Shown here: positions 8,555-17,737 of the stretch, one piece after another
Position numbering within the stretch: the stretch's first letter is position 1
Layout of the letters: every line of letters starts with the position of its first letter
Made by a program: the position numbers and the translations under genes
Source: Pseudomonadota bacterium
GTDB lineage: Bacteria > Myxococcota_A > UBA9160 > SZUA-336
NCBI GenBank assembly: GCA_003247575.1
Contig: QJZC01000061.1
Coordinates: 1 to 36,998 of the forward strand
Reading direction: 5' to 3'
DNA: 36,998 bases
Notes under the pieces: model-generated
Database searches by the model: none
What the model was told of the DNA's origin: nothing
What the model saw: only the letters and a program-made list of their open reading frames with translations

Positions 8555-8602
8555 GGCGCGCAGCCGCTCGGCAGATCCCTTGGTGCCGAGCGGCTGTGCG
8601 CC
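8555..8602 (-). terminator. Very stable 19-bp hairpin between two hydrolase genes
   Basis: The arms 8555-8573 and 8584-8602 are complementary over 19 bp with one G-T wobble (right arm core TGCCGAGCGGCTGTGCGC) and a 10-base loop. It starts 25 bases after the stop of the minus-strand gene ending at 8628. There is no clear T-run on the minus strand after it, so termination is likely but not proven. It could also protect the 3' end of the upstream message. Confidence 0.6.
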
Positions 8603-8627
8603 GTGGGCCGCCTGTCGGCGGGAGTAT

Positions 8628-10055
8628 TCAGCGGCCCAGATCCTCTCGGAGTGCGTCGCGGATCGTCGTGCGCGCGTCGTCGATCCCGATGAAGCCGTCA
8701 AGGACATTCCGGATGGCGGTTCTGCGTACCTGGCGCACGTACGACCTGCGGGTCGGATAGAGCGCGCGCAGTGTCTCTGCATCGAAGTCGATGTGGGTGC
8801 CGAAGAGCACACAGAAGGCGGGGCCGGAGTTCACGCCCGTGTTCAGCCCGAGAGGCACCGCGAGATCCGCGATGCGGATGCCGCCGCGCGCGAGTCCGAG
8901 CTCGTCGCGCGCAATCTCGAAGGGGGGCATGTCTCCCTCGAGCTCGATGGAAGGGGAACTCGGTGGCGGGGAGCCGAACACGATCCACCGCACCGTCAAG
9001 TCATGCGCTTGATTGACGACGTGCGCGAAGCGGACCTCGCTTCCGGCGGGCAGGGTGCAGGTCGCGGGATCCGTCGTGGGAACGCCATCTCTCATGGCGT
9101 TCAGCTCGACGGCATCCAGGAACGTGCGATCGGCATGCGCCGCTCCGGCCGTCTGCCAGGTGCGCAGCACGTCACTATCGGGCTGAATTGCGAGTCCGAC
9201 GCGGGCCACCAGAGAGATCTCCGTCTCGCTCAGGAGACGGAACAGCGGAACGTCGAGATCGGTGCGCGTCGTGCCGGGGCTCACCAGGAGGATGAATCCG
9301 TCATACAGGTTGGCGAGCGGCTGAATTGCGTTGTAGTAGGTGGTCAGGCGTCCGGCGGACTGTGAGGCTCCGCTGGCGATGATGCGTCGCGGGCGCAGAT
9401 TGCCGAGCGGTCTCACCTTCTTCGGGTTCATGATCGCCTGGCCTGCCTGCGAGAAGATGTCGAAGGACAGTGAGTCGTCGAGGATCGTTCCCCCGTCCGT
9501 CACGTCGAGCGTGCCGTAGCGAACCGGGCTGAAGTCGCGCAGCCCGGTTTCGGGTTGCTGCACGCCGACGCGTTGAGCGGAGACGCCGACCCACGCGTAG
9601 CCCTCGCGAATGAAGAACTCGCCCTGTCCACCCGCCCAGCTCGCATCGATGTCGAAGCCGGCCGAGACGTTCTGCCACTCGACGATCACGGTGCCATTGA
9701 AGTCTCGAGATCGTCGCGGGCGCCGTACGACCATGCGCGTCTTGTAAGAGTGGTCGCTGCTCTCTACGACTCCATCGACGAGTGGCTGGATGTCGTACAC
9801 ATTCGCGCTTCCCTCGAAGAAGAACTCCTGCTCGATGTAGCCGAATCTCTCGATGCCTTCTCGCGAGAAGAAGATGTAGTCACGGGAGGGATCGCCCGGG
9901 GGCGCGTTCTCACGAATCGGCCCCGTTACCACGGGGTTGGGCACGTTCGACTGGGTTCGCTCGAGGTCTCTGTCGCGAGCAGTGCCGAGAGAAGGCGCGA
10001 TCAGGATGGCTGCAACGGTCGCAGCCAGGATGCGCGTGACGCCGAATCGATGCAT
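8628..10055 (-). CDS. Secreted 'alpha/beta hydrolase domain' protein (PF20091-like)
   Basis: A 475-residue protein with a signal peptide (MHRFGVTRILAATVAAILIA, Ala-rich end near residue 26). The core fits the alpha/beta hydrolase-domain family often found in proteobacterial catabolic gene sets: GTVIVEWQNVSAG, GYAWVGVSAQRVGV, and the nucleophile motif RRIIASGASQSAGRL with Ser231, followed by LTTYYNAIQP and YDGFILLVSPG. Ser231 in GxSQS is the expected catalytic serine. It is probably a periplasmic or extracellular esterase or lactonase of unknown substrate. The start is supported by AGGAGT upstream. It sits downstream of the winged-helix ATPase regulator on the same strand and upstream of the DUF3089 gene. 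Confidence 0.85.
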   Translation of the reverse strand: MHRFGVTRILAATVAAILIAPSLGTARDRDLERTQSNVPNPVVTGPIRENAPPGDPSRDYIFFSREGIERFGYIEQEFFFEGSANVYDIQPLVDGVVESSDHSYKTRMVVRRPRRSRDFNGTVIVEWQNVSAGFDIDASWAGGQGEFFIREGYAWVGVSAQRVGVQQPETGLRDFSPVRYGTLDVTDGGTILDDSLSFDIFSQAGQAIMNPKKVRPLGNLRPRRIIASGASQSAGRLTTYYNAIQPLANLYDGFILLVSPGTTRTDLDVPLFRLLSETEISLVARVGLAIQPDSDVLRTWQTAGAAHADRTFLDAVELNAMRDGVPTTDPATCTLPAGSEVRFAHVVNQAHDLTVRWIVFGSPPPSSPSIELEGDMPPFEIARDELGLARGGIRIADLAVPLGLNTGVNSGPAFCVLFGTHIDFDAETLRALYPTRRSYVRQVRRTAIRNVLDGFIGIDDARTTIRDALREDLGR

Positions 10056-10214
10056 GGGAAACTCCTAATGTGCGCATGGCAGACGCGGAGGCGTCGCGAT
10101 GGGTCTGACTGGGGTTGGGTTTGCTGAGCGGACGGCTAGAGCCTGCCCACTTTACGCGGGGATCACGCGAGAAGCTCGCACCACCAGATCCGTCTCGCTA
10201 GGCAATCGATGCGA

Positions 10215-10231
10215 AAGCTCTCCGAGAGCTT
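10215..10231 (-). terminator. Small hairpin after the winged-helix regulator gene
   Basis: AAGCTCTC-C-GAGAGCTT is an 8-bp perfect inverted repeat 10 bases past the TAA stop of the minus-strand gene ending at 10242. Only a short TTT lies at the end of the minus-strand stem. It is a weak terminator candidate. Confidence 0.35.
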
Positions 10232-10241
10232 GGCGCTCGCT

Positions 10242-13200
10242 TTACGCGCTGGGCGTGCCCGCGCGTTCGGCTTGGATCGCGCGCCGAAGTGCGCTCAGCT
10301 GCAGCGAATCGGCGAAGTCTGCGGCTTCGTCGAGGAGCGGATCAGCCTCGGTCCCTGAGCGCGGGGAGGCCTGGCGCGCGAGTACTCTGGCGAGCTGGAA
10401 CCGGCTCCATGCGCTCTGAGGTACATGGCCGGCTGCATCGTTGCTCGCTATCGCGGCTTCGAAGTGGTGTCGGCTCTCGCGCAGGTCACCGAGTGCCAGC
10501 GCAAGGACTCCCAAGAAGTACTCGACCGACCCCAGTGAGAACCAGAGCAGGTCCACGGCATGCAGGGCTCTACGGCTCGAGAGCTGGTCGTAGAGAACTT
10601 TGCACCAGGCATTTTCCCCCAGCGCGGCCGCGACCAAGGCGAGATGAGCGAACACCCCCAGCTGTCCGGGCAGCAGCGGGTCCTTGCGAACGAAGTTGGT
10701 CGGCATCGACTCCAATGTCTCGCGGGCCTCGGATACGCGTCCCGCAGAGACCAATAGGCGGAGGGCGAGCGCTGCGAGGGCCTGCGATCGGCCTCTCCAG
10801 AGGACCGTCCGCTCCATGAACTTGGGCCACATGTCAGCGCTCGTGCCCTTTTCGAGATGAATCAAGGTCATTCCCGCGAGCCAGTGAAACTCTCCTAAGT
10901 CTGATCTGACTCTCCGCCGTCGCGCCCGCAAGGCTTCATAGCGCTCGGCCGCCGCATCGAGACGCCCGGCCAGATACTCTGTGCGTGCGCTCAGGTGCTG
11001 AACGAGCCCACCGAGCTGCCCCCTCGCGGCTTCCGGTGATCCGTTCGACAGCGCGCCGACGATCTCGCTCGCTTCAGGTAGGCGCCCTAGCTGAATGAGG
11101 GCGAGGTAGCGATATACCTGTCCCTCGACCGCGGCCCGGCGATCTCCGAGCTGTTCACCGCTGCGTTCGAGCTCCGCTGCAGACTCGAGCAGCGCGTGAG
11201 CGTGATCGGGTCCGGTGCGTAGCTGACAGGCAGCGCGTTGGGCATCGATCCAGCTCTCGCGGCTGTTGGAGCTGCGAGCGAGAGCGAAGGCTTCGTCGAG
11301 CAACGCACGGGAGCCCTCGGGGCGATGCAAGTGCGGCGGCATGCACGCCAGATGGCTAGAGACTCGCGAGCGTAGTGCCACCTCGTCTTCGGGGAGCTCA
11401 CGTCGAGCCTCCTCGAGCACGCGCAGAGCGATTGGATCCGGTGCTGCGGAGAGCAGAATCGAGTGCCGAAGCTGGAGTCCCGCTCGAGCCAGAATGCTGG
11501 GCAGCCGTTGCGCCTCGGCGATCTCGATCGCACGGATCAGATGCCGACGTCCTTGAGCCGGCTCCCCGAATGCGATCAGCGCCGCTCCGAGCTCGATGCG
11601 GAGTTCACAGCGGCGCTCCGTCGGAAGCTCCGAACAGAATGCCTGAGATTCCTGCGCCCATTCGCAGAAGCGCACCGCGTCGCCATGGGCTCCGACCCGG
11701 CGCGCCTCGCGCGCCGCGCGGAGCGCATAGTCGATCGCCTTCGAGGCATGATCCACGGGAGCCGAGCAGTAGAAGTGCCATGCGAGCACGCTCGGGACCA
11801 AGGGAGCGAATGCCGCATCTTCCAAGGCCTCGCCGATCCTGCCATGCAGGTGTGCGCGTTGCGCACCGGAGAGCTCCGCGTAGATTGCGTCGCGGATCAG
11901 GTCGTGCCGGAATACGAAGCGCGTCGTGCCGTTGCTCGGTTCGATCACACCAGCTCGCTGCGCGACGTCCAGAGCAGCGAGTAGCTCCTGTCCGCTCGTC
12001 TTGTGCACGCGAGCGATCAGGGCGATTTCGAAGCAACGACCGATCACGCTGGCGACTTCGAGGACCTCGCGCGTGTCGCGCGGCAGATCCTTGATGCGGA
12101 ATCGCACGACCTCTTGAACGGTGTCGGGGATGACTCGTCGCCCGACGACGGACTGCAGATCGGATGGGCTCGTCGGTGCAGCGCCGTGCATCATCTGCAG
12201 GCGAACCAGCTCCTGCAGATATAGCGGGTTCCCTCCGGACTGCTGCCACAGGTAGGTCGTACGACGTTCGTCGGCGCCATCCGGACTGCAACGCCGGACG
12301 AACTCGCCGACCTCTTCTCGAGACCAGGGAGGGACGTCGATGCAGCGGGCTCCGTTGCAAATTCTACGCAGCCGCTGATCTCCTCCGTCGCGCGGATCCA
12401 GGTTCGTGCGTCGAAGGGTAGCCACGATGAGGAGCGACGAGACCGAGAGCTGCTGCGACAGCAGCAACAGTAGATCGAGTGAAGCTTCGTCTGCATCGGA
12501 GAGATCGTCGAGTAGGAGCACGCGTGGAGCGTCCTTGCTGGCGATCAGCAGCAAGGTCCGCACCCGATCCAGCAGGACCACGGAGCGAGCAGAGAAGGCG
12601 CCCGATTCCCGCTGGAGGGGGCCGCGCTCGAGTGCTGCGAGCACGCCTTCGCCTTCCTCCTGAAGGTAGGAACGCGCGGGAGCCTCCTCGGTGCAAGCCC
12701 GCAGAATCTGGATCCATGGGAGTAGAGGAGGGGTGCTCGCATTGTCGCCGCAGAGTCCCATCCAGATGCTCGAGGCCGATCGAAGCTGGCGTGCGAACTC
12801 GAGCAGACACCGGCTCTTGCCGATGCCCGGCTCTCCGATCAGCATAAACAGCCCTCCGCGTCCGTGGCATGCTCGCGTCCAGCCGGCCTCTAGCTCCGCC
12901 AGAATCGATTCCCGGCCGATGAATGCTTCCCAGTCCTCCTGCACTTGCGGCCGCGTGCCATCGGGTTGCTTGACGCTGCCCGGGGCATTCGGGCGCGCGA
13001 CCACCGGTGTCGGGCCGATCTTCGGCGGTACCGGGGTCGCTGTGGTCTCGCGCAGCTGTCCAATGAATCGATACCCACGCCGCGGTACGGTCTCGATGAA
13101 GCCGGCGGCATCCGTACCTGGGTCGAGTGCCGTGCGGATCTTGCTCACTGCCCAGTGAACCGAGCTCTTCGACGGGACTTCGGAGCCCCAGCAGTGCTCG

Positions 13201-13352
13201 AGCAGCTCGTCGTGGGACACGACCCGTTCACGGTGTTCGATCAGGTGCACGAGCACGTCGAGCAGCTTGGGCCGCAGGTGGATCACCGTATCGGCACGCC
13301 GCAGCACGTACGCGTCGTGGTCTAGTTCGAAGGGGCCGAAGCTGTACATCAT
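10242..13352 (-). CDS. Winged-helix (OmpR-type)-AAA ATPase-TPR transcriptional regulator
   Basis: Approximately 1036 residues. The N-terminal 95 or so residues form a Trans_Reg_C winged helix (YSFGPFELDHDAYVLRR, LRPKLLDVLVHLIEH, VHWAVSKIRTAL, ETVPRRGYRF), as in CadC/OmpR DNA-binding domains but without a receiver domain. An AAA_16-type ATPase follows (Walker A GEPGIGKS with Lys179; Walker B VLLLDDLSDAD), then about 600 residues of TPR-like helices. This is a large, probably ligand- or protein-responsive regulator that may oligomerise on ATP binding. Start: Met at 13352 (MMYSFGPFELD) matches how such domains usually begin; upstream Met codons at 13379 and 13409 are in frame and none has a clear ribosome site. 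A 17-bp palindrome touches the chosen start, suggesting autoregulation. Confidence 0.88.
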   Translation of the reverse strand: MMYSFGPFELDHDAYVLRRADTVIHLRPKLLDVLVHLIEHRERVVSHDELLEHCWGSEVPSKSSVHWAVSKIRTALDPGTDAAGFIETVPRRGYRFIGQLRETTATPVPPKIGPTPVVARPNAPGSVKQPDGTRPQVQEDWEAFIGRESILAELEAGWTRACHGRGGLFMLIGEPGIGKSRCLLEFARQLRSASSIWMGLCGDNASTPPLLPWIQILRACTEEAPARSYLQEEGEGVLAALERGPLQRESGAFSARSVVLLDRVRTLLLIASKDAPRVLLLDDLSDADEASLDLLLLLSQQLSVSSLLIVATLRRTNLDPRDGGDQRLRRICNGARCIDVPPWSREEVGEFVRRCSPDGADERRTTYLWQQSGGNPLYLQELVRLQMMHGAAPTSPSDLQSVVGRRVIPDTVQEVVRFRIKDLPRDTREVLEVASVIGRCFEIALIARVHKTSGQELLAALDVAQRAGVIEPSNGTTRFVFRHDLIRDAIYAELSGAQRAHLHGRIGEALEDAAFAPLVPSVLAWHFYCSAPVDHASKAIDYALRAAREARRVGAHGDAVRFCEWAQESQAFCSELPTERRCELRIELGAALIAFGEPAQGRRHLIRAIEIAEAQRLPSILARAGLQLRHSILLSAAPDPIALRVLEEARRELPEDEVALRSRVSSHLACMPPHLHRPEGSRALLDEAFALARSSNSRESWIDAQRAACQLRTGPDHAHALLESAAELERSGEQLGDRRAAVEGQVYRYLALIQLGRLPEASEIVGALSNGSPEAARGQLGGLVQHLSARTEYLAGRLDAAAERYEALRARRRRVRSDLGEFHWLAGMTLIHLEKGTSADMWPKFMERTVLWRGRSQALAALALRLLVSAGRVSEARETLESMPTNFVRKDPLLPGQLGVFAHLALVAAALGENAWCKVLYDQLSSRRALHAVDLLWFSLGSVEYFLGVLALALGDLRESRHHFEAAIASNDAAGHVPQSAWSRFQLARVLARQASPRSGTEADPLLDEAADFADSLQLSALRRAIQAERAGTPSA

Positions 13353-13369
13353 CCGTGTAGGATACACGG
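13353..13369. promoter_or_regulatory. 17-bp perfect inverted repeat abutting the regulator start
   Basis: Read on the minus strand it is CCGTGTA-TCC-TACACGG: two 7-bp arms with a 3-bp centre, ending at the base before the proposed ATG at 13352. If the start is there, this is a candidate autoregulatory operator that would block initiation. If translation starts at 13379 or 13409, the palindrome is coding. Confidence 0.45.
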
Positions 13370-13496
13370 AGTTCCGCATCGCTGGCGTGGTGCTGTCGCG
13401 AGAGATCATGGGCGCGCTCTCTCACTGGCGTCGCGATTTGCCTCGCGGCTACGCAGGGCGGTGTTCGAGGTGCTCCCCGAGCGACCGTCCGTACCG

Positions 13497-13532
13497 CTTT
13501 GCGGCGCGGTTTGCGGCTCGGTTTCCGGCGCG
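13497..13532. repeat. 12-bp tandem repeat, three copies, intergenic
   Basis: CTTTGCGGCGCG, GTTTGCGGCTCG and GTTTCCGGCGCG follow each other, with a degenerate fourth unit after them. They lie in the 260-base gap between the hybrid kinase stop and the winged-helix regulator start, that is, in the untranslated or promoter region between those two minus-strand genes. Confidence 0.8.
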
Positions 13533-13612
13533 GCGTCCGCCGGGAGGGCTCAGCGGGGTTCGACGGAAGGCGGACAGAGGGGCCTGCGATCGGAGGCTGC
13601 GGGGTGGCTCCG

Positions 13613-16600
13613 CTACGAGTCGGCCGGTGCGGCCCAGCAGCGCACCAGTTCGAGGAGATCGCGGCGCTGGATCGGCTTGCTCGCGAAGGCATTGCACCCG
13701 GCTTCCAGGCAGCGCGTCTGCTCCTCGGCAAAGGCGTGCGCGGTCAGGGCGAGGATCGGCAGCCCGTAACCTCGATGGCGGAGCTCTCGCACTGCGGAGC
13801 AGCCGTCGAGCACCGGCATCTGCATGTCCATCAGTACGAGAGCAAACGGAGTTTGCTTGCGCTCCGCCTCGATCACGGCATCGACGGCCACCCGACCATT
13901 CTCGGCGATCACGACCTCGGCACCGGCCTTCCTGAGTAGGTGAGAGATCAGCGTCTGATTGTCGAGTCCGTCCTCGGCCAGCAGGACCCGACAGTCGAGT
14001 GGGGTCGTGGGGAGGCTCGACCCGGAGCCGGATGCCTCGGGATCCGTGTCTCGGCTCAGAGTGTCCGCGACCTCGCACGGAATGTGGAAGCGAAAGCAGC
14101 TGCCCTGATCTGGGACACTCGAGACCGTCAGCTCGCCACCCATGAGCTCTACCAGCTTGCGACTGATCGCCAGTCCGAGGCCGGTGCCGCGTTCCGCGCT
14201 CGGGTGCCGGCTGCCCTTGCCTTGGGCGAATGGCTCGAACAGGGTCTTCTGCTCGTCGGCCGACAATCCGATGCCGGTATCCCTGACCTCGAAGAGGAGC
14301 TGGTCGCCGGCTTTGCGAAGGCGCACCTCGACCGAGCCGACGCGCGTGAACTTGATCGCATTGCCGGCCAGATTCATCAGGATCTGGCGTACGCGTGTGG
14401 GGTCACCTCGGATTCGCGCGGGCAGGGGGGCTGAGACCACCACGCCTAGCTCGAGATGCTTCTCCTCCGCTCGCACGCGCATCAGCTCCACGAGCTCCGT
14501 GCATAGAGCTGCAGGATCGAAGTCGATGCGCTCGAACTCCATGCGGCCTGCCTCCACCTTGGTCAGATCGAGCAGGTCGTTGATGAGCGACAACAGATGT
14601 TCACCATTTCGGTGAATGATCTCGAGGCCCCGGTGCAGCTCGGGATCCGGCGCCTCTCGCCGCTCCTCCATCAGCAGGTCGGAGAAACCCAGGATCGCCG
14701 TGAGCGGGGTGCGCATCTCATGGCTGACGTTCGCGATGAAGTGACTCTTGCTCTTGCTCGCGCGCTCCGCGTCGGACTGCGCGCTGGCGAGCTCTTCGTT
14801 TGCGTGCGCGAGGGTTCGGATTGCGCTGCGCTGCGTTCGCGCGAAGAGCATCATCATCGCCGTCGTCTGGATGTTGAGGGTCGACGCGCTCAGCATGGAG
14901 ACGACCGCGAGGTACTCCGGTAGGATTGCCGTCGGCGGGACTTTCTCGGCGTGCGCGAGCGCATAGAAGGCCGCGTACTCGATCAGACAGAGCACCGCCC
15001 AGACCGCGCGTGTCCGCCGGCTCAACAGGGTCGTGGCGACCGGCACCACGAGCATCCAATAGCTCCCAGGAGCGGCGGGTCCTCCACCGACGTAGGCCAA
15101 GGCAGCGATCGTGATGAACGTGTAGGCGACGAGTCCGTTTGCTGCGAAGTCGATCGAACCGGATCTGCGATACAGCAAGGGCACGCTCGCGAGTAGCGGC
15201 GCGGCGAGTCCGAGCATCGCGGCCATCCAGCGCCCCACGTTGGGCTCCAGCACATGCGGGAGTACAACCGCCCAGAGGAGCGCGATCGGGATCGGAGTCA
15301 GGGCTAATCCCAAGGTCAGCTTGGCGTGATGGACCGCTACACCGTCCGTCCGCATCTCTGGCGGCATGAAGATGCGTACGAAGCGCGTCCAGTCCCCGGG
15401 TTCCTGGGAGCGTCCGGGGGCCTCGGGTTCGGGGGCCTGGGCATCGGCTGTGTCGGTCGAGGGGATGCCGGATGGAGTCGGCGGACGCCGGTGCGATGTG
15501 GGTGCCTCCGCGATGGCTGACATCAGTTCTTCTGGCTCGAAGGGCTTGGTGATCAGGGTGTCGAAGCCCGCGTCGAGACAGCGCTCCATCTCGCCCGGCA
15601 TCGCGCGAGCACTCAGAGCGATCAGACTGCCCCCGTACCCCTCGGATCGCAGGGTACGAGCGACCTCGAATCCATCTGCGCGGGGCATCTCGAGGTCGAG
15701 CAGGATCGCATCGAAGGTCAGCGACGCGTCTCGCGCGGTGGCCAGTGCTTCCATGCCGTCTTGCGCGAGGGAGACTCGTGCACCGGCGTCCTGCAGCAGG
15801 GCGAGGACGAGCTCGCGGTTGTCGGCGATGTCGTCGGCGAAGAGCACGCGGTAGGTCGCCGGCAGCCGCGCGAGATCCGCCCTAACGCGAGCTGAGTCTC
15901 CTCGGATGGCCGAGGCTTGGTCGCAGGTCTCTGAGCGTGGGCGCAGGCGGCGTCGGCTCGGCACTGCGGGGAGGTCTACGGTGAAGCGACTCCCGGCTCC
16001 AGGCGAGCTCTCGGCGCGGATCGAGCCACCCATGAGCTGGCAGAGTCGCTTCGAGATCGAGAGGCCGAGTCCCGTGCCTCCGAAGCGGCGCACTGTGCTG
16101 GCATCGGCCTGTGCGAACGGCTCGAAGAGGCGAGCCAGCTGTTCCGAGGTCATGCCGATCCCGGTGTCCGAGACCTCGATCTCGAGACGTGCACGCCTGC
16201 CCTCTCCCCGACGTTCGAGTGCGACCTTGACCTCGCCCCCGGCACTGAATTTGATCGCATTCGCGATCAGGTTGATCAGCACCTGCTTCAGGCGCTTCGG
16301 ATCGCTCAGAATCCGAGCGGGAACCTGGTCGCCCACATGCAGCCGCAGCTCGACCCCCTTTTGCGCGGCGCGCAGGGAAACCAGCTCCACGACGTCTTGC
16401 GCGAGCTCGACTGGATTGCACGCGCGCCGCTCGATCTCGAGCTTGCCCGCCTCGATGCTCGAGAGATCGAGGATGTCGTTGATGACCTCGAGCAGGTGGC
16501 GCCCGTTGCGCTGGACGGTCTCGAGGCGCTCGGTGGCGGAGTCTCCCGGCGGAAGCTTTTCTGCGAGCCTCCGGGAGAATCCGAGGATCGCGGTCATGGG

Positions 16601-17326
16601 AGTGCGGATTTCGTGGCTGACGCGCGCCAGCAGGTCGGACTTGCTCTGGCTCGCACGATTGGACTGATCTCGGGCGCAGGTCAGCGCGCGATGGGTCTGC
16701 GTGAGCTGCTCGAGGGCTTGACTCTTAGCGCGGTCGAACAGCGACGTGAGCGCGAGCAGCAGTAGGGTCATGCCACAGAGGCTCGTCAGCCAGATCCCGT
16801 CCGGTCCGGGCCTGGTCGGGGGATTCGGAAAGACGTGCCCGGTGGACTCGAGCCAGAACACCCCGGCGTAGACCCCCTGACAGACGATGAGCAGCACGGC
16901 CCCACCTATCGATGAGGTGACGAACAGAGACGCGGCAGGCAGCAGAATCAGCCAATAGGGCCCTGCGCCATAGATGCCGCCCATGTGGTACACGACCAAG
17001 GAGAAGTGGACCACGAGATAGGCAAACACCAGGTGAATGGCGAGATCCAGCCGGCCTGGGTACCTGGCGAGCTGGATCGCGAGTAGGCAGGTCAGCGACA
17101 CGCCCAGCGCTCCCTGGGCGAGCGGCGAGTGCTGTGCGTCGTACGAGAAGTAGAAGCGTGCCGCGAAGGCCACGCCGGCCAGCATCGCTACGGTCGCAGC
17201 ACCGATCGCCACGCGATAGCGTCCCTCGAGTCTGGGATCGGCGCGCGCGAACTCTGGGATCACGCGTTCCCATTGCGCATAGGCTTGCGTGCAGAGTGCG
17301 GCAAGGCGCGTTACCCCGGTCTTCAT
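13613..17326 (-). CDS. Double hybrid sensor histidine kinase (two complete kinase-receiver modules)
   Basis: About 1237 residues holding two copies of the same architecture. Module 1: about six membrane segments (residues 37-195), HisKA with His238 (SHEIRTP), HATPase (NLIANAIKFS, DTGIGM, GGTGLGLSISK), and a receiver with Asp544 (LLDLEMP) and Lys in TKPF. Module 2: about six membrane segments (670-825), HisKA with His869 (SHEMRTP), HATPase (NLAGNAIKFT, DTGIGL, RGTGLGLAISR), and a receiver with Asp1167 (LMDMQMP) and Lys in SKPI. All catalytic residues look intact in both. Each membrane block has a similar 'GG..GxYW.L..P' segment, so the halves look like an internal duplication. No His-phosphotransfer domain or DNA-binding output is present. 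The start at 17326 is chosen because the longer frame to 17545 is Arg/Ser/Cys-rich without domain features; no strong ribosome site is seen. Confidence 0.9.
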   Translation of the reverse strand: MKTGVTRLAALCTQAYAQWERVIPEFARADPRLEGRYRVAIGAATVAMLAGVAFAARFYFSYDAQHSPLAQGALGVSLTCLLAIQLARYPGRLDLAIHLVFAYLVVHFSLVVYHMGGIYGAGPYWLILLPAASLFVTSSIGGAVLLIVCQGVYAGVFWLESTGHVFPNPPTRPGPDGIWLTSLCGMTLLLLALTSLFDRAKSQALEQLTQTHRALTCARDQSNRASQSKSDLLARVSHEIRTPMTAILGFSRRLAEKLPPGDSATERLETVQRNGRHLLEVINDILDLSSIEAGKLEIERRACNPVELAQDVVELVSLRAAQKGVELRLHVGDQVPARILSDPKRLKQVLINLIANAIKFSAGGEVKVALERRGEGRRARLEIEVSDTGIGMTSEQLARLFEPFAQADASTVRRFGGTGLGLSISKRLCQLMGGSIRAESSPGAGSRFTVDLPAVPSRRRLRPRSETCDQASAIRGDSARVRADLARLPATYRVLFADDIADNRELVLALLQDAGARVSLAQDGMEALATARDASLTFDAILLDLEMPRADGFEVARTLRSEGYGGSLIALSARAMPGEMERCLDAGFDTLITKPFEPEELMSAIAEAPTSHRRPPTPSGIPSTDTADAQAPEPEAPGRSQEPGDWTRFVRIFMPPEMRTDGVAVHHAKLTLGLALTPIPIALLWAVVLPHVLEPNVGRWMAAMLGLAAPLLASVPLLYRRSGSIDFAANGLVAYTFITIAALAYVGGGPAAPGSYWMLVVPVATTLLSRRTRAVWAVLCLIEYAAFYALAHAEKVPPTAILPEYLAVVSMLSASTLNIQTTAMMMLFARTQRSAIRTLAHANEELASAQSDAERASKSKSHFIANVSHEMRTPLTAILGFSDLLMEERREAPDPELHRGLEIIHRNGEHLLSLINDLLDLTKVEAGRMEFERIDFDPAALCTELVELMRVRAEEKHLELGVVVSAPLPARIRGDPTRVRQILMNLAGNAIKFTRVGSVEVRLRKAGDQLLFEVRDTGIGLSADEQKTLFEPFAQGKGSRHPSAERGTGLGLAISRKLVELMGGELTVSSVPDQGSCFRFHIPCEVADTLSRDTDPEASGSGSSLPTTPLDCRVLLAEDGLDNQTLISHLLRKAGAEVVIAENGRVAVDAVIEAERKQTPFALVLMDMQMPVLDGCSAVRELRHRGYGLPILALTAHAFAEEQTRCLEAGCNAFASKPIQRRDLLELVRCWAAPADS

Positions 17327-17737
17327 CGCGCGACGTACCAAAGGAGCTCCCGATCGGTGTCTTCGGCTGAAGCCAGCGAAATCTGAGGCACATTCGCGCC
17401 ATCGCTCCCATCCGGAGTCGGGACACGAGCTCTGCATGGGCTCCCCATACTTTTTGCTGCAGGGGTGCGATCGTCGTGCGAGCCGACGTATCCGTGCGCA
17501 GCACGTTCCTCTTCGGGGCGGCATCCCTGGTGAAGAGGAGCTCACGCCAGATTCTCGACGCTGCTTCTCTCCAGACGGCTCCAGAGTTCTTTTCGTTCGT
17601 AGGTCTCAATCTGAATTGGCTCTCTTTGGTTTTGTGCTACCTAGCGCGCCGCTGCCTTGAGACGTCCTAGCCGAGGCTGTAGGGTGTGCGACCACCAACG
17701 CAGTCCTGCTGCAGGATCTTGCTGAAGGAGAAGAAGG
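17327..17737. other. Divergent promoter region (411 bases)
   Basis: This lies between the double histidine kinase (-) and the SMP-30-like gene (+). It is more AT-rich near 17580-17640 than the surrounding DNA, as expected for promoters. A candidate plus-strand promoter is listed separately. No credible small gene is seen; the open frame on the minus strand looks like an artefactual extension of the kinase gene. Confidence 0.5.
17657..17685 (+). promoter_or_regulatory. Candidate sigma70-type promoter for the SMP-30-like gene
   Basis: TTGAGA (17657-17662), a 17-bp spacer, then TAGGGT (17680-17685). The -35 matches the consensus in 5 of 6 positions and the -10 in 3 of 6. It would give a leader of about 45 bases. 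The ribosome site AAGGAGAAGAAGG lies just before the ATG at 17738. Confidence 0.35.

Noticed and set aside
13449..14078. Open frame at the end of the histidine kinase gene
   Set aside because: It is a shadow frame of the second receiver domain; its RAANRAAKR-like end only reflects the 12-bp repeat.
10242..17326. A classical two-component pair formed by the histidine kinase and the winged-helix protein
   Set aside because: The winged-helix protein has no receiver domain with a phosphoacceptor Asp, so direct phosphotransfer is not supported.
17327..17545. N-terminal extension of the double histidine kinase
   Set aside because: It is rich in Arg, Ser and Cys, has no membrane or domain features, and covers the likely divergent promoter region.
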